Source: Kitasatospora indigofera (GTDB lineage Bacteria > Actinomycetota > Actinomycetes > Streptomycetales > Streptomycetaceae). Taken from it: a DNA stretch of 64,000 nucleotides. The notes beneath the pieces are model-generated. The model did not search any database. It saw only the letters and a list, made by a program, of their open reading frames with translations, and was not told the origin of the DNA. The stretch is taken from the NCBI RefSeq assembly GCF_014655955.1, contig NZ_BNBO01000037.1:17075-81074 (forward strand), in the 5' to 3' direction. Positions 9,085 through 19,241 of the stretch are shown here, piece after piece (position 1 is the first letter of the stretch; the number at the start of each line of letters is the position of its first letter). A program made the position numbers and the translations under genes.

Positions 9085-9275
9085 GGCTGACCGAGTTCTG
9101 GCGACGGATGTACGAGCACTTCGGCGAGGTGTACGCGGAGTCCTTCGCCTCCGACCACGTGATGAGCGAACTCGGGGGCCGCACGGTGCGCCAGGCGCTG
9201 GACGCGGGCTGGGAGGCCAAGGACGTCTGGCGGGTGGTCTGCGACACCCAGGGCGTGTCGACACTGCTGCGCTGA
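9081..9275 (+). CDS. DUF3046 family protein
   Basis: A 64-residue protein matching the DUF3046 pattern: start MRLTEFWRRM, then VMSELGGRTVRQALDAGWEAKDVWRVVCD and end. This small family is found in actinobacteria, typically close upstream of recA, as here. Function is unknown. It is short, soluble and Trp-rich, and overlaps the preceding acetyltransferase by 4 nt. Confidence 0.88.
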   Translation: MRLTEFWRRMYEHFGEVYAESFASDHVMSELGGRTVRQALDAGWEAKDVWRVVCDTQGVSTLLR

Positions 9276-9305
9276 GCCCCGGGGCCGGGCCGGCCCGGCC
9301 GGCGG

Positions 9306-10724
9306 ATGGGTGAGACTGTGCGGGTGGTAAGCAGCCCAGAAACCCCGAATCCGGACACACCACCCACGACCGCGCCGACGGACGCCGGACCGCCGGCCGC
9401 ATCCGGCGCCGAGGCTCCCCGTGCCGGGGGCTCCCGCACGGAGGCCCGCACGACGGAGGCCCTGCGGGCAGAGGCTCCCCGCGCCTGGGGCTCCCGCTCC
9501 GAGGGCTCGCGGGCCTCGGGCGACGGGCGGACCGGCTCGATGCCCCGCTGGCTCCCCAGGGCGATGGTGCTCGCCCTGGTGCTGGTCGGGTTGTTCCAGC
9601 TCGCCGACTGGGCCTTCCACCAGCTGATCGACCTCTTCGTGATGCTGCTGGTCTCCTTCTTCCTCTCGCTGGCGCTGGAGCCGGCCGTCGACCGGATGGC
9701 CGCGCGCGGGATACGGCGGGGCCTGGGCACCTTCCTGGTGTTCGTCGCGGTGGTGGTGGCCATCGCCGGCTTCCTCACCGCGCTCGGGACGCTGCTGGTC
9801 GACCAGGTGGCGAAGATCGCCGGAGACCTTCCGCACCTGCTCGACACCCTGATCGACTGGGTCAACCGGACCTTCCACCAGAACCTCTCGCTGGACCAGC
9901 TGCAGGAGAAGCTCCTCAAGGACTCGGGCAGCATCGAGACCTACGCCCAGCAGGCCGCGGACAACGCCTGGGGGGTGTCCAGCACCCTGATCGGCGGGCT
10001 CTTCAAGGCCTTCACGGTCGGACTGTTCACCTTCTACTTCACCGCCGACGGGCCCCGGGTCCGCCGTACGGTCTGCTCGCTGCTGCCGCCCGCGATGCAG
10101 GGCGAGGTGCTGCGGGCCTGGGAGATCGCGCTGGCCAAGACCGGCGGCTACCTCTACTCGCGGGCGCTGCTCGCGGTCGTCTCGGCCGCGGCGCACTGGA
10201 TCATGTTCGCGGTGATCGACCTGCCGTACGCGGCCGCGCTGGCGGTCTGGGTCGGGGTGATGTCGCAGTTCGTGCCGACCATCGGCACCTATCTGGCGGG
10301 GGCCCTGCCGGTGCTGGTCGCGCTGACCGTGCGCCCGGTGGACGCCCTCTGGGTGCTGGTCTTCGTGGTGGTGTACCAGCAGATCGAGAACTACCTGCTG
10401 CACCCCAGGATCACCGCGCGGACGGTGGACGTGCACCCGGCGGTGGCCTTCGGCTCGGTGATCGCCGGCGCCGCGCTGCTCGGGGCGGTCGGCGCGCTGA
10501 TCGCCATTCCGGCCGCGGCCACCCTGCAGGGGTTCGTCGGGACGTACGTGCGCCGGTACGAGGTGGCCACCGATCCCCGGATCGACCGGGGCGAGGAGCG
10601 GCGCGCGGCCCGCCGCGAGCGCCGTCGGCAGACCGCGCGCCGGTTGCGGCGGATGGTCGGCGGCGGCCAGGACCGGGACGGCTCCGCCGGTGGAGGGCCC
10701 GGTGGCGACGGGGGGAACGGCTAG
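9306..10724 (+). CDS. AI-2E family transporter (PerM/UPF0118 permease)
   Basis: A 472-residue membrane protein. The first 80 residues are Ala/Pro/Arg/Ser-rich with imprecise repeats and probably cytoplasmic. Hydrophobic segments follow from about residue 88 (MVLALVLVGLFQLADWAF), with the family's large extracytoplasmic segment (about 165-225) and the conserved YQQIENYLLHPRI region near residue 360. The tail is Arg-rich. The superfamily was named for an AI-2 exporter but includes ion antiporters; the substrate here is unknown. ATG 9306 is used; GTG 9318 is an alternative. It lies upstream of recA on the same strand, but recA has its own SOS promoter. Confidence 0.88.
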   Translation: MGETVRVVSSPETPNPDTPPTTAPTDAGPPAASGAEAPRAGGSRTEARTTEALRAEAPRAWGSRSEGSRASGDGRTGSMPRWLPRAMVLALVLVGLFQLADWAFHQLIDLFVMLLVSFFLSLALEPAVDRMAARGIRRGLGTFLVFVAVVVAIAGFLTALGTLLVDQVAKIAGDLPHLLDTLIDWVNRTFHQNLSLDQLQEKLLKDSGSIETYAQQAADNAWGVSSTLIGGLFKAFTVGLFTFYFTADGPRVRRTVCSLLPPAMQGEVLRAWEIALAKTGGYLYSRALLAVVSAAAHWIMFAVIDLPYAAALAVWVGVMSQFVPTIGTYLAGALPVLVALTVRPVDALWVLVFVVVYQQIENYLLHPRITARTVDVHPAVAFGSVIAGAALLGAVGALIAIPAAATLQGFVGTYVRRYEVATDPRIDRGEERRAARRERRRQTARRLRRMVGGGQDRDGSAGGGPGGDGGNG

Positions 10725-10747
10725 CTGCTTGCCTTCCGGCTTGAATC

Positions 10748-10759
10748 GAACATATGTTC
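10748..10759. promoter_or_regulatory. LexA (SOS) operator of recA
   Basis: GAACATATGTTC is a perfect palindrome matching the Gram-positive SOS (Cheo) box GAAC-N4-GTTC. A plausible -35 (TTGAAT, 10741-10746) and -10 (TGTACT, 10762-10767) flank it with a 15-nt spacer, so bound LexA would block the promoter. It lies 119 nt before the recA start. Confidence 0.93.
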
Positions 10760-10878
10760 TTTGTACTCTCCGGCGATGAGTTCTCCACAGGCGGAGCCAG
10801 GTCGGGGCCGTTTGTCAGTGGGACGCGCTAGCGTCGAGGACGATGAAGCGCACAGCACAGAACCCGAGGGTGGAAGCC

Positions 10879-11997
<1,119 letters not shown>

Positions 11998-12004
11998 TCG
12001 CCCG

Positions 12005-13024
12005 ATGCACGACACCGAGGAGTACCAGCCCCGTCCCGGGTCCGGCGGCAGTGCGCCGGGCCCGGGGGAGCCTGACGCCGAGAGCGGGACCGCCGGCGAC
12101 CGGGGCCCCGCCGCCCGCCCGGTCCCGACCGGAGCCGTACTGCGTTCGCTGGGCGCCGTCCTCGCGCCGGCCTCCGAGCTGCCCGGCGGGCGGCGCCGGC
12201 GCCGCTCCGCGCTGGAGGAGGAGTCCGGGCCGGCCGGTGCGGGCGGGCAGGACACCGCCCCGGCCACGCCCTCCCGCGGCAGGGCCGCGGCAGGCAGGGG
12301 AGCCGGACGCCCGGGCTTCGGACGCCCTGCTCCCGGACGTCCGCCCTTCGGCGACTCCGAGGCCGGCCACGGCCCCGAGGACGATGCGGGGCAGCTCGCC
12401 GACGAGCGGCAGGCCGACGACCACGACCGGGAGTACGGCGGGCGGTCCGGTGGCCGCCGCTCCGGCGGACGCCGGCAGAAGGACCGCTCGGCCGGCGAAC
12501 GTGAGCCGGCGGCCGCCCGGCGGGAGGAGCCGGCCGACCCGGCGGGCCGGGCCAGGGACATCTGCCTGCGCCTGCTCACCGGCACGGCCAAGACCCGCAA
12601 GCAGCTCGCGGACGCGCTGCGCAAGCGCGAGATCCCGGACGAGGTCGCCGAGGAGGTGCTCACCCGGCTCGAAGAGGTCGGACTGATCGACGACGCCGCC
12701 TACGCGGACGCCTGGGTCGAGTCGCGGCACGCCGCCCGGGGGCTGGCCCGCCGGGCGCTGGCGCAGGAGCTGCGGACCAGGGGCGTGGCCGGCGATCTGG
12801 TCGAGCAGGCGATGGCCCGGCTGGGCCCGGACGAGGAGGCCGAGGCGGCCCGCGCCCTGGTGGAGCGGAAGCTGCGTGCGACGAAGGGCCTGGAGCCGCA
12901 GGCCCGGACGCGCCGGCTGGTCGGCATGCTCGCCCGGCGGGGCTACTCCGAGGGCCTGGCCTACCGGGTGGTCCGCGAGGCGCTGGGCGAGGAGGACGAC
13001 GGCCCGGGCACCGACGACTGGTGA
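12005..13024 (+). CDS. recX: regulatory protein RecX with long disordered N-terminus
   Basis: The RecX domain (three-helix repeats that inhibit RecA filaments) occupies about the last 155 residues, from ARDICLRLLTGTAKTRKQLADAL to VREALGEE. It is preceded by about 180 residues rich in Gly, Pro, Arg and Ala with no visible domain. ATG 12005 begins 7 nt after the recA stop and gives 339 residues, much longer than the roughly 190-residue RecX of model streptomycetes. No clear ribosome binding site precedes it, so translation may be coupled to recA or the real start may be internal. RecX identity is firm; the N-terminal boundary is not. Confidence 0.85.
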   Translation: MHDTEEYQPRPGSGGSAPGPGEPDAESGTAGDRGPAARPVPTGAVLRSLGAVLAPASELPGGRRRRRSALEEESGPAGAGGQDTAPATPSRGRAAAGRGAGRPGFGRPAPGRPPFGDSEAGHGPEDDAGQLADERQADDHDREYGGRSGGRRSGGRRQKDRSAGEREPAAARREEPADPAGRARDICLRLLTGTAKTRKQLADALRKREIPDEVAEEVLTRLEEVGLIDDAAYADAWVESRHAARGLARRALAQELRTRGVAGDLVEQAMARLGPDEEAEAARALVERKLRATKGLEPQARTRRLVGMLARRGYSEGLAYRVVREALGEEDDGPGTDDW

Positions 13025-13065
13025 TGCCGCGTCAGGGAGAGCCGAAGTCAACTCTCGATCGCATC

Positions 13066-13094
13066 TTGACCGTTTCGTAACCTGCGCTTAGCCT
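13066..13094 (+). promoter_or_regulatory. sigma-70-like promoter upstream of rny
   Basis: TTGACC (13066-13071), a 17-nt spacer, then TAGCCT (13089-13094): a good principal-sigma promoter. Transcription would start near 13101 and leave about 190 nt of leader before the RNase Y start. Confidence 0.7.
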
Positions 13095-13292
13095 CGCAAT
13101 CAGTGAGGGAGCACTTCGACCACGTAGCGGGCGGGCATGCGCGGGTACGGCCGGAGTCGGCCCCGGGCGGCTTGCTCCACTTGCCGAATGCCCCGCAACC
13201 GAGGCCGAGCGCCTCACCGGCCGGCGTCCCGAGCCCCGGCAGGCCCCTCACCGCCGTGACAGCTGAGCGCGCAGGGACGGGGAGTGGGCTGG

Positions 13293-14747
13293 ATGAAGAT
13301 CGCGGTGGGTGCCGGATCGGTCGCTTCCCTGGTGTTGGCCGGGGTCCTGGTCGCCGTCCTGGGGGCGACCTGGCTGATGGTCCGCCGCCTCCAGTCGGCC
13401 CAGCGCAGGGCGGCCGGCGAGAGCGCGCGGGCCAGGGAGTGGGCCCATGCCGAGACGGCGCGGCTGCGCGGTGAACTGGACCGGCGCGAGGAGCGGCTCG
13501 CCGAGGAACTGCGCCGGGTGCGCGCCCTGGAGGAGGAGACCGCCGGACGGGCGGCCGAGCTGGCCCGGGAGCGGGCCGCCGTCCGTGAGCTGGAGGCAGG
13601 GCGGCGCGCGGCGCTGGAGCGGGTCGCCGGGCTGAGCGCCGAGAGCGCCCGGGCCGAGATCGTCCGCGAGGCGGAGTCGGAGGCCAGGCGCGAGGCGGCC
13701 GTCTCCGTCCGGGAGATCGAACGCACGGCCAAGGCCGAGGCGGACGGCCGGGCCCGCGAGATCATCGCCGGGGCCATCCAGCGGCTGGCCAGCGAGCAGA
13801 CCGCCGAGACGGTGGTGTCCGTGTTCCGGCTGCCGGGCGAGGACATGAAGGGCCGGATCATCGGACGGGAGGGCCGCAACATCCGGGCCTTCGAGGCCGT
13901 CACCGGGGTCAACCTGATCGTCGACGACACCCCGGAGTCGGTGCAGCTGTCCTGCTTCGACCCGGTCCGCCGGGAGACCGCCCGGCTCACCCTGGAGACC
14001 CTGGTCGCGGACGGGCGGATCCATCCGGTGCGGATCGAGGAGGTCCACGAGCGCAGCCGGGCGGAGGTCGAGCGGCTCTGCGTCCGGGCCGGGGAGGACG
14101 CGCTGCTGGCGGCCCGGGTCGGAGAGATGGCACCGGAGCTGGTCCGGCTGCTCGGGACGTTGCGGTACCGGACGTCGTACGGCCAGAACGTGCTCGGGCA
14201 CCTGGTGGAGTCGGCGCACATCGGCGGGATGATGGCGGACGAGCTGGGGGTGGACGCGGCGCTGGTGCGGCGGGCGGCGCTGCTGCACGACATCGGGAAG
14301 GCGCTCACCCACGAGGTCGAGGGCAGCCACGCGGCGATCGGGGCGGAGCTGGCCCGGCGGCACGGGGAGTCGTCGGAGGTGGTGCACGCGATCGAGGCGC
14401 ACCACGGCGAGGTGGACCCCAAGACGGTGGAGGCGGTGCTGACGCAGGCGGCCGACGCCTGCTCGGGCGGCCGGCCCGGGGCGCGCCGCGAGGCGGTGGA
14501 GACGTACGTGCGCCGGCTGGAGCGGCTGGAGGAGATCGCGGCCGCCCACGACGGGGTCTCGAAGGTGTTCGCGATGCAGGCGGGGCGCGAGGTCCGGGTG
14601 ATGGTGCGGCCGGAGGTGGTGGACGACCTGCGGGCCCAGGTGATCGCCCGCGAGGTGGCCAAGCGGGTCGCGCAGGAGCTGACCTACCCGGGGCAGATAC
14701 GGATCACGGTGGTGCGGGAGAGCCGGGTCACCGCCGTCGCCCGGTAG
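13293..14747 (+). CDS. rny: ribonuclease Y (membrane-anchored KH/HD endoribonuclease)
   Basis: A 484-residue protein with RNase Y architecture. It has one N-terminal membrane helix (about residues 3-27) and an Arg/Glu/Ala-rich coiled coil to about residue 165. A KH domain follows, with the GxxG-type loop in MKGRIIGREGRNIRAFE. The HD phosphohydrolase domain carries LLHDIGKA and a conserved C-terminal region. RNase Y makes initiating cuts in mRNA decay at the membrane in Bacillus. ATG 13293 has GGGGAG 8 nt upstream; an in-frame GTG at 13284 is possible. Its promoter lies after recX. Role in this organism, which probably also has RNase E, is inferred only from domains. Confidence 0.88.
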   Translation: MKIAVGAGSVASLVLAGVLVAVLGATWLMVRRLQSAQRRAAGESARAREWAHAETARLRGELDRREERLAEELRRVRALEEETAGRAAELARERAAVRELEAGRRAALERVAGLSAESARAEIVREAESEARREAAVSVREIERTAKAEADGRAREIIAGAIQRLASEQTAETVVSVFRLPGEDMKGRIIGREGRNIRAFEAVTGVNLIVDDTPESVQLSCFDPVRRETARLTLETLVADGRIHPVRIEEVHERSRAEVERLCVRAGEDALLAARVGEMAPELVRLLGTLRYRTSYGQNVLGHLVESAHIGGMMADELGVDAALVRRAALLHDIGKALTHEVEGSHAAIGAELARRHGESSEVVHAIEAHHGEVDPKTVEAVLTQAADACSGGRPGARREAVETYVRRLERLEEIAAAHDGVSKVFAMQAGREVRVMVRPEVVDDLRAQVIAREVAKRVAQELTYPGQIRITVVRESRVTAVAR

Positions 14748-14762
14748 CGCGGGCGGCCGGCT

Positions 14763-14785
14763 CCGGGCGCCGGTCCGGCGCCCGG
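14763..14785. terminator. hairpin between convergent rny and monooxygenase genes
   Basis: Nine-base arms CCGGGCGCC / GGCGCCCGG around a 5-nt loop in the 45-nt gap between two converging genes. Confidence 0.6.
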
Positions 14786-14792
14786 GCCGCCC

Positions 14793-16484
14793 TCAGGCGG
14801 CCGGCTCCGGGGTGCCGGGCAGCGGCGCCGGGCCGCCGCGGGCGTCGTCGGCCAGGGCCAGCAGGCCCTCGGCGTGGCAGCCCTGGGTGGTGCCGACCAG
14901 GTGCCCGTCGGGCCGGATCAGCAGCACGGTGTGCGGGGCGGCGCCGGGGTACTCCTCGGTGACCAGGACTTCGGCCGGCACCGGGAGGGCGGCGGCGACC
15001 TCGGCCAGCCGGGGCATCAGGCCGGCGCCCAGCCAGTGCTGGGCCGACCAGACGGCGGTGCCGGGGGCGACCAGCAGGAGCAGGAAGGTCCCGCCGAGCC
15101 GGGCGTGCAGCTGGTCGGCGGCGCCGTCCATGGCGAGCACCGGCAGGTCGGGGACGAGCACGCCGGGCGCGGTGGCCGGCAGCAGCTCGGAGAGGGTGGT
15201 GCCGCGGCCGGCGCCCCGCTGCACCGGGACCCGGCCGGGGACGCCGGAGGGCGCCGCCGGGTAGGCGGGTGCCCCGCCGAAGCGTCCGCTGCCCAGCTGG
15301 CCGTCGGCGAGCAGCGGGGCGTGCTTGCGGAAGGAGCCGCTGAGCAGCGAGCGGCGGGTCTGCTGCCAGCCGCGCAGCGGGCGCAGCAACGGCATGGTCT
15401 GGTCGACCGCGCGCAGCCGGGCGCCGACGGCCCCGCGGCGTTCGGCCTCGTACCCGTCGAGCAGGGCGCCGCCGGGCTGCGTGCCGCCGGCGTGCGGCGG
15501 GAGGTGCCAGGCCAGGGCGAGCCGCCAGGCCAGGTTGTCCGCGTCGCGCAGGCCGTCGGCGAGGTTCTGCATGCCGAGTGCCCCGTGCAGGTGGGCGGCG
15601 TCGCCGGCCAGGAAGCAGCGGCCGCTGCGGAAGCGGGCGGCGAGGCGCTGCTGGGCGGTGTGGTCGGCGGCGGCGAGCAGGTCGTAGCGGGGGAGTTCGC
15701 CGCACCAGCCGGTGAGGGTGGCCTTCACCCGGGCGAGCAGGGTGTCGCCGGTGACGATGCCGGGCCAGGTGGCGTGCGGGTCGACCGGTTCGGTGGGGGC
15801 GGGCCGGCCGGGGGGCAGCCGCCAGTCCAGCCGCCAGAGGCCGTCCGGGAGGGGGCGGGCGGAGGCCTCGCGGTCGCCGCGCCAGGGGGGCTCGCGGTGC
15901 AGTCTGGCCTCACCGGCGAAGGGCAGGTCGACCCGGACGGTGGCGACGGCGTGCCGGTCGACGGCCGGCCGGCCGGGGAAGCGGATCTTGAGCAGCTTGC
16001 GGACGGCCGAGCGGGCGCCGTCGCAGCCGACCAGGTGGCTGCCGCGCCACCAGGTCTCGGTGCCGTCCTGCGGGTTGCGGGTGCGGACGCTGACGCCGTC
16101 CCGGTCCTGTTCGAGTTCGACCACCCGGCTGAGCGGGGCGAGCTGGACGAGCGGGGTGGCGGTGAGGGCGTCCCGCAGGCCGCGCTGGAGGCGGTGCTGC
16201 GGCAGGTGGAGGGCGGGGGTGCGGCTGAGGTCCACCCGGAGGACCTCCTGGCGGCGGCGCCAGACGGCGAAGCTGTCCCAGCGGGCGGCGTCGGAGGCGG
16301 CCCGGGCGTAGCCCAGGCGGGTCAGCAGGGCCGTGGTGTCGCTGCCGAGGACGACGCTGCGCGGCCCTTCGGGGCACAGGCCGGTGCCCTCGTCCAGGAC
16401 GACGGTCGGGACCTCGTGCCGGGCGAGGGCGAGGGCCAGGGCCAGGCCGACCGGCCCGGCCCCGACCACGATCACCGGGTCCAC
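14793..16484 (-). CDS. FAD-dependent aromatic monooxygenase (PheA/TfdB/UbiH type)
   Basis: A 563-residue flavoprotein hydroxylase. The N-terminal Rossmann motif VIVVGAGPVGLALALALARH binds FAD. The DG-type motif appears as LVGCDGARSAVRKLL, and the second FAD motif is FLAGDAAHLHGALGMQNLADG. The C-terminal third resembles the thioredoxin-like domain of phenol-hydroxylase relatives. Such enzymes use NAD(P)H and O2 to hydroxylate aromatic or polyketide substrates; the substrate cannot be told. In the GD motif region, MQNLADGLRDADNL replaces the more usual GQGMNTGIQDA pattern. It is a single gene, with no biosynthetic neighbours to suggest a pathway. Confidence 0.85.
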   Translation of the reverse strand: MDPVIVVGAGPVGLALALALARHEVPTVVLDEGTGLCPEGPRSVVLGSDTTALLTRLGYARAASDAARWDSFAVWRRRQEVLRVDLSRTPALHLPQHRLQRGLRDALTATPLVQLAPLSRVVELEQDRDGVSVRTRNPQDGTETWWRGSHLVGCDGARSAVRKLLKIRFPGRPAVDRHAVATVRVDLPFAGEARLHREPPWRGDREASARPLPDGLWRLDWRLPPGRPAPTEPVDPHATWPGIVTGDTLLARVKATLTGWCGELPRYDLLAAADHTAQQRLAARFRSGRCFLAGDAAHLHGALGMQNLADGLRDADNLAWRLALAWHLPPHAGGTQPGGALLDGYEAERRGAVGARLRAVDQTMPLLRPLRGWQQTRRSLLSGSFRKHAPLLADGQLGSGRFGGAPAYPAAPSGVPGRVPVQRGAGRGTTLSELLPATAPGVLVPDLPVLAMDGAADQLHARLGGTFLLLLVAPGTAVWSAQHWLGAGLMPRLAEVAAALPVPAEVLVTEEYPGAAPHTVLLIRPDGHLVGTTQGCHAEGLLALADDARGGPAPLPGTPEPAA

Positions 16485-16609
16485 GGGGGGACCTCCGGCC
16501 CGGCGGGGCGGCGGCAGGCCGACGCTCGGGTGGAGGGGGCGTCATATGCCGCGAGGATGGTCCCGGGTGGTGTCACGAAGAGCAATGCAACAGATCACCT
16601 GCGTGTCCG

Positions 16610-17446
16610 TCAAGCAGGGACCGATGTGCGCCGGTTCGCGCCGCGGCGTCCGCGCGCCTCGATCCAGCGGGCGAGCGCGGCCAGCAGGAGGCACATCGCG
16701 ATGTAGATCGGAGTGCCCACCAGGACGGTCGGGACGTAGGGGTAGCCGGTGCTGTTGCTGGCGATGAGCTTCATGGCGTACAGCAGCTCGGGGTAGGTGA
16801 TGACGAACCCGAGCGAGGTGTCCTTGAGGGTGACGACCGTCTGGCTGATGATCGCCGGCAGCATCGAGCGGACCGCCTGCGGCACCAGGATGCTCAGCAT
16901 CACCGCGCTCTTGCGCATCCCGAGGGCGTACGCGGCCTCGCTCTGGCCGCGGGGCACCGCCTCGACCCCGGAGCGGATGATCTCGGCCTGGACCGAGCCG
17001 TTGTACAGCGTCAGCCCGGTGACCAGGGCCCAGAACGGGTCGCCGGCGAAGAGGCCGCGGTACAGCGCGAAGATCATGATGAGCAGCGGCATCGCGCGGA
17101 AGAACTGCACGACGGCGCCGGAGACCGCGCGGACCGGCTTGTGGTCCGACAGCCGGCCGGCCGCCAGCAGCGCGCCCAGCAGCAGGGACAGGACGGCGGC
17201 CAGGGCGAAGGCCTTGAGGGTGGCCAGCAGCCCGTCGACGATCCGCTGCTGCACGGCCGTGTACTGGAACGGCTCCCACAGCTCGGGCGCGAACTGGCCG
17301 GTGCTGTCCAGCTTGTCGTAGGCGTACCAGAGCAGTCCGGCGATGCCGAGCACGGTGAGGACGCCGAGGGCCCGGTAGCGGAACCGGGCGCGCGGGCCGG
17401 GCGCGTCGTAGAGGACGCTGGCGGAGGCGGTGCGGGAGGAGCTCAC
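16610..17446 (-). CDS. gluD: glutamate ABC transporter permease GluD
   Basis: A 278-residue amino-acid (polar type) ABC permease. It has about five membrane segments and the cytoplasmic coupling loop with GQSEAAYALGMRKSAVMLSILVPQA, the EAA loop that contacts the ATPase. The start GTG at 17446 overlaps the gluC stop (GTGA), so the two are translationally coupled. It is the last gene of gluA-B-C-D, homologous to the Corynebacterium and Streptomyces glutamate uptake systems. Confidence 0.92.
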   Translation of the reverse strand: MSSSRTASASVLYDAPGPRARFRYRALGVLTVLGIAGLLWYAYDKLDSTGQFAPELWEPFQYTAVQQRIVDGLLATLKAFALAAVLSLLLGALLAAGRLSDHKPVRAVSGAVVQFFRAMPLLIMIFALYRGLFAGDPFWALVTGLTLYNGSVQAEIIRSGVEAVPRGQSEAAYALGMRKSAVMLSILVPQAVRSMLPAIISQTVVTLKDTSLGFVITYPELLYAMKLIASNSTGYPYVPTVLVGTPIYIAMCLLLAALARWIEARGRRGANRRTSVPA

Positions 17447-18159
17447 TGGTTCGCCTCCACGGTTTCGGTCCGCACGGGGGTGCCGCGCTCGGACAGGCCG
17501 CGGACCAGCCGGCCGCCGGCCGCGACGATCTGCGGGAGGTAGTGGAACAGCAGGCCGACCGAGGCGCTGATCGTCAGGTACGGCAGGGCCACCCAGAAGA
17601 AGATCAGGGCGATCGGGTAGCCGAGGTCGGTCAGGGTGGCCTGGGCCTGGAACAGCTCGGCGACGCTGAACGCGCCCGCGATCGCGGAGTTCCTGGGCAG
17701 GGCGATGAAGACGCTGCTCATCGGGCCCAGCACGGTCTTCGCGGCCTGCGGCAGGATCACCAGGCGCAGGGTCTGCCCGAAGGTCATGCCCAGGCTGCGG
17801 GCGGCCTCGGCCTGCCCGAGCGGGACGGTGTTGATGCCGGAGCGCAGCACCTCGCAGACGAAGGCGGCGGTGTAGAAGCCGAGCGCCAGCACCGCGAAGG
17901 TGAAGGGGCTGAACCGGACGTCCAGCCGCGGCAGGGTGAACACCGCGGCGAGGAACAGCAGGGTCAGCGGCGTGTTGCGGAACGCCGTCACCCAGACGGT
18001 GCCGAACGCGCGCAGGACCGGCACCGGCGAGACCCGGAAGGCCGCCAGCAGGGTGCCCAGCAGCAGGGCGAGCAGCGCGGCCAGCGCGCTCAGCTCGACC
18101 GTCTGCAGGAAGCCGTCGCGAAGCAGCGCGAAGTTGCCGTGCTCGAACAGGATGTCCAT
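17443..18159 (-). CDS. gluC: glutamate ABC transporter permease GluC
   Basis: A 238-residue membrane permease of the polar amino acid (HisMQ-like) family. The EAA loop GQAEAARSLGMTFGQTLRLVILPQA lies near residue 140. It pairs with GluD to form the channel. ATG 18159 lies 45 nt after gluB. The short protein starts MDILFEHGNFALLRDG and has a long first membrane segment. Confidence 0.92.
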   Translation of the reverse strand: MDILFEHGNFALLRDGFLQTVELSALAALLALLLGTLLAAFRVSPVPVLRAFGTVWVTAFRNTPLTLLFLAAVFTLPRLDVRFSPFTFAVLALGFYTAAFVCEVLRSGINTVPLGQAEAARSLGMTFGQTLRLVILPQAAKTVLGPMSSVFIALPRNSAIAGAFSVAELFQAQATLTDLGYPIALIFFWVALPYLTISASVGLLFHYLPQIVAAGGRLVRGLSERGTPVRTETVEANQ

Positions 18160-18204
18160 GCCGGCGGCCCTCCTCTCGGTCGGGAGATGGTCGGGGAAAG
18201 AGGA

Positions 18205-19110
18205 TCAGTAGCGGTTCAGGGCCGGGATCTCGGCGGGGGAGCCGGAGAGGCCGAGGGTGGCGTCGTAGGCCTTCTTCCAGTCGCCGTTGTCCTCGTGCGC
18301 CTTCAGCGCGTCGCTGATCGCGTCCCGCAGCGCCTTGTCGTCCTTGCCCAGGCCGACGCCGTAGTTCTCCTTGGTGAACGGCTTGCCGACGAGCTTGAAC
18401 TTGCCGGCGTTCTTGGCCGCGTAGCCCTTCAGGATCGAGTCGTCGGTGGTGACCGCGTCGACCTCCTTGGTCAGCAGCTTGTCGACGCACTGCGAGTAGG
18501 TCTCGTACTGGGTGATCTTGGCGCCGTAGGGCTCGATCTGCTTGATCGAGGTGGAGCCGGTGACCGTGCAGACGTTCTTGCCCTTGACCGACTCCGGGCC
18601 GGTGATCTCGGTGTTGTCCTTGTTCACCAGCAGGTCCTGGCCGGCGATGTAGTACGGGCCGGCGAAGGAGACCGAGGTCTTGCGGGTGTCGGTGATGCTG
18701 TAGGTACCGACGTAGTAGTCGATGCCGCCGCCCTTGATCTCGGTCTCGCGGTTCGCCGAGGCGATCGTCTTCCACTCGATCTTGTCGGCGGAGAAGCCCA
18801 GGTCGGCGGCGATCATCTTGGCGATCTCGATGTCGAAGCCGCTGCGGGTGTTGGTGCTGAGGTCCTCGAAGCCGAGGAACGGCTGGTCGGCCTTGGCACC
18901 GATGATCAGCTTGCCGCGGCTCTTGGCGGCGTCGAAGGTCTTCGAGCCCTCCACCTTGGCGTCGGCCTTCACCTGGTAGGTCGGCAGCTTCGGGGCGCCG
19001 GAGGCGCCCGCGGCGCTGTCGCCCGGGGTGCCGCTCTTGCCGCAGGCCGCGGTGGTGGCGGTGAGCGCGACGACACAGAGCGTGGCGGCGATGATGTGAC
19101 GAGTCCTCAT
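18205..19110 (-). CDS. gluB: glutamate-binding lipoprotein GluB
   Basis: A 301-residue extracytoplasmic substrate-binding protein (SBP_bac_3 family). The signal peptide ends in a lipobox with lipidated Cys23 (TTAACGKSG). The binding fold starts around LIIGAKADQPFLGFED and contains the FDIEIAKMIAADLG signature. ATG 19110 has GAGGAGA 9 nt upstream. It delivers glutamate to GluCD, powered by GluA. The 131-nt gap to gluA may hold a processing or attenuation site. Confidence 0.94.
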   Translation of the reverse strand: MRTRHIIAATLCVVALTATTAACGKSGTPGDSAAGASGAPKLPTYQVKADAKVEGSKTFDAAKSRGKLIIGAKADQPFLGFEDLSTNTRSGFDIEIAKMIAADLGFSADKIEWKTIASANRETEIKGGGIDYYVGTYSITDTRKTSVSFAGPYYIAGQDLLVNKDNTEITGPESVKGKNVCTVTGSTSIKQIEPYGAKITQYETYSQCVDKLLTKEVDAVTTDDSILKGYAAKNAGKFKLVGKPFTKENYGVGLGKDDKALRDAISDALKAHEDNGDWKKAYDATLGLSGSPAEIPALNRY

Positions 19111-19241
19111 GAGGGTTGCTCTCCTCGGGGCAGGGCCGCGGTCAACCGGGCGCTGGGATCGGGAAGTTCCGTGCGTGGCGGGGGTGGGGCGGCTTCGGGG
19201 CCGGCCACCACCGGCACACTGATACTGGATCAACTCCGCTG

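Noticed and set aside
13103..13474. GTG frame starting at the predicted transcription start upstream of rny
   Set aside because: Low-complexity sequence overlapping rny out of frame; kept only as a remark because of its position.
14793..16484. Secondary-metabolite cluster around the FAD monooxygenase
   Set aside because: No synthase, tailoring or regulatory genes adjoin it; neighbours are core genes.
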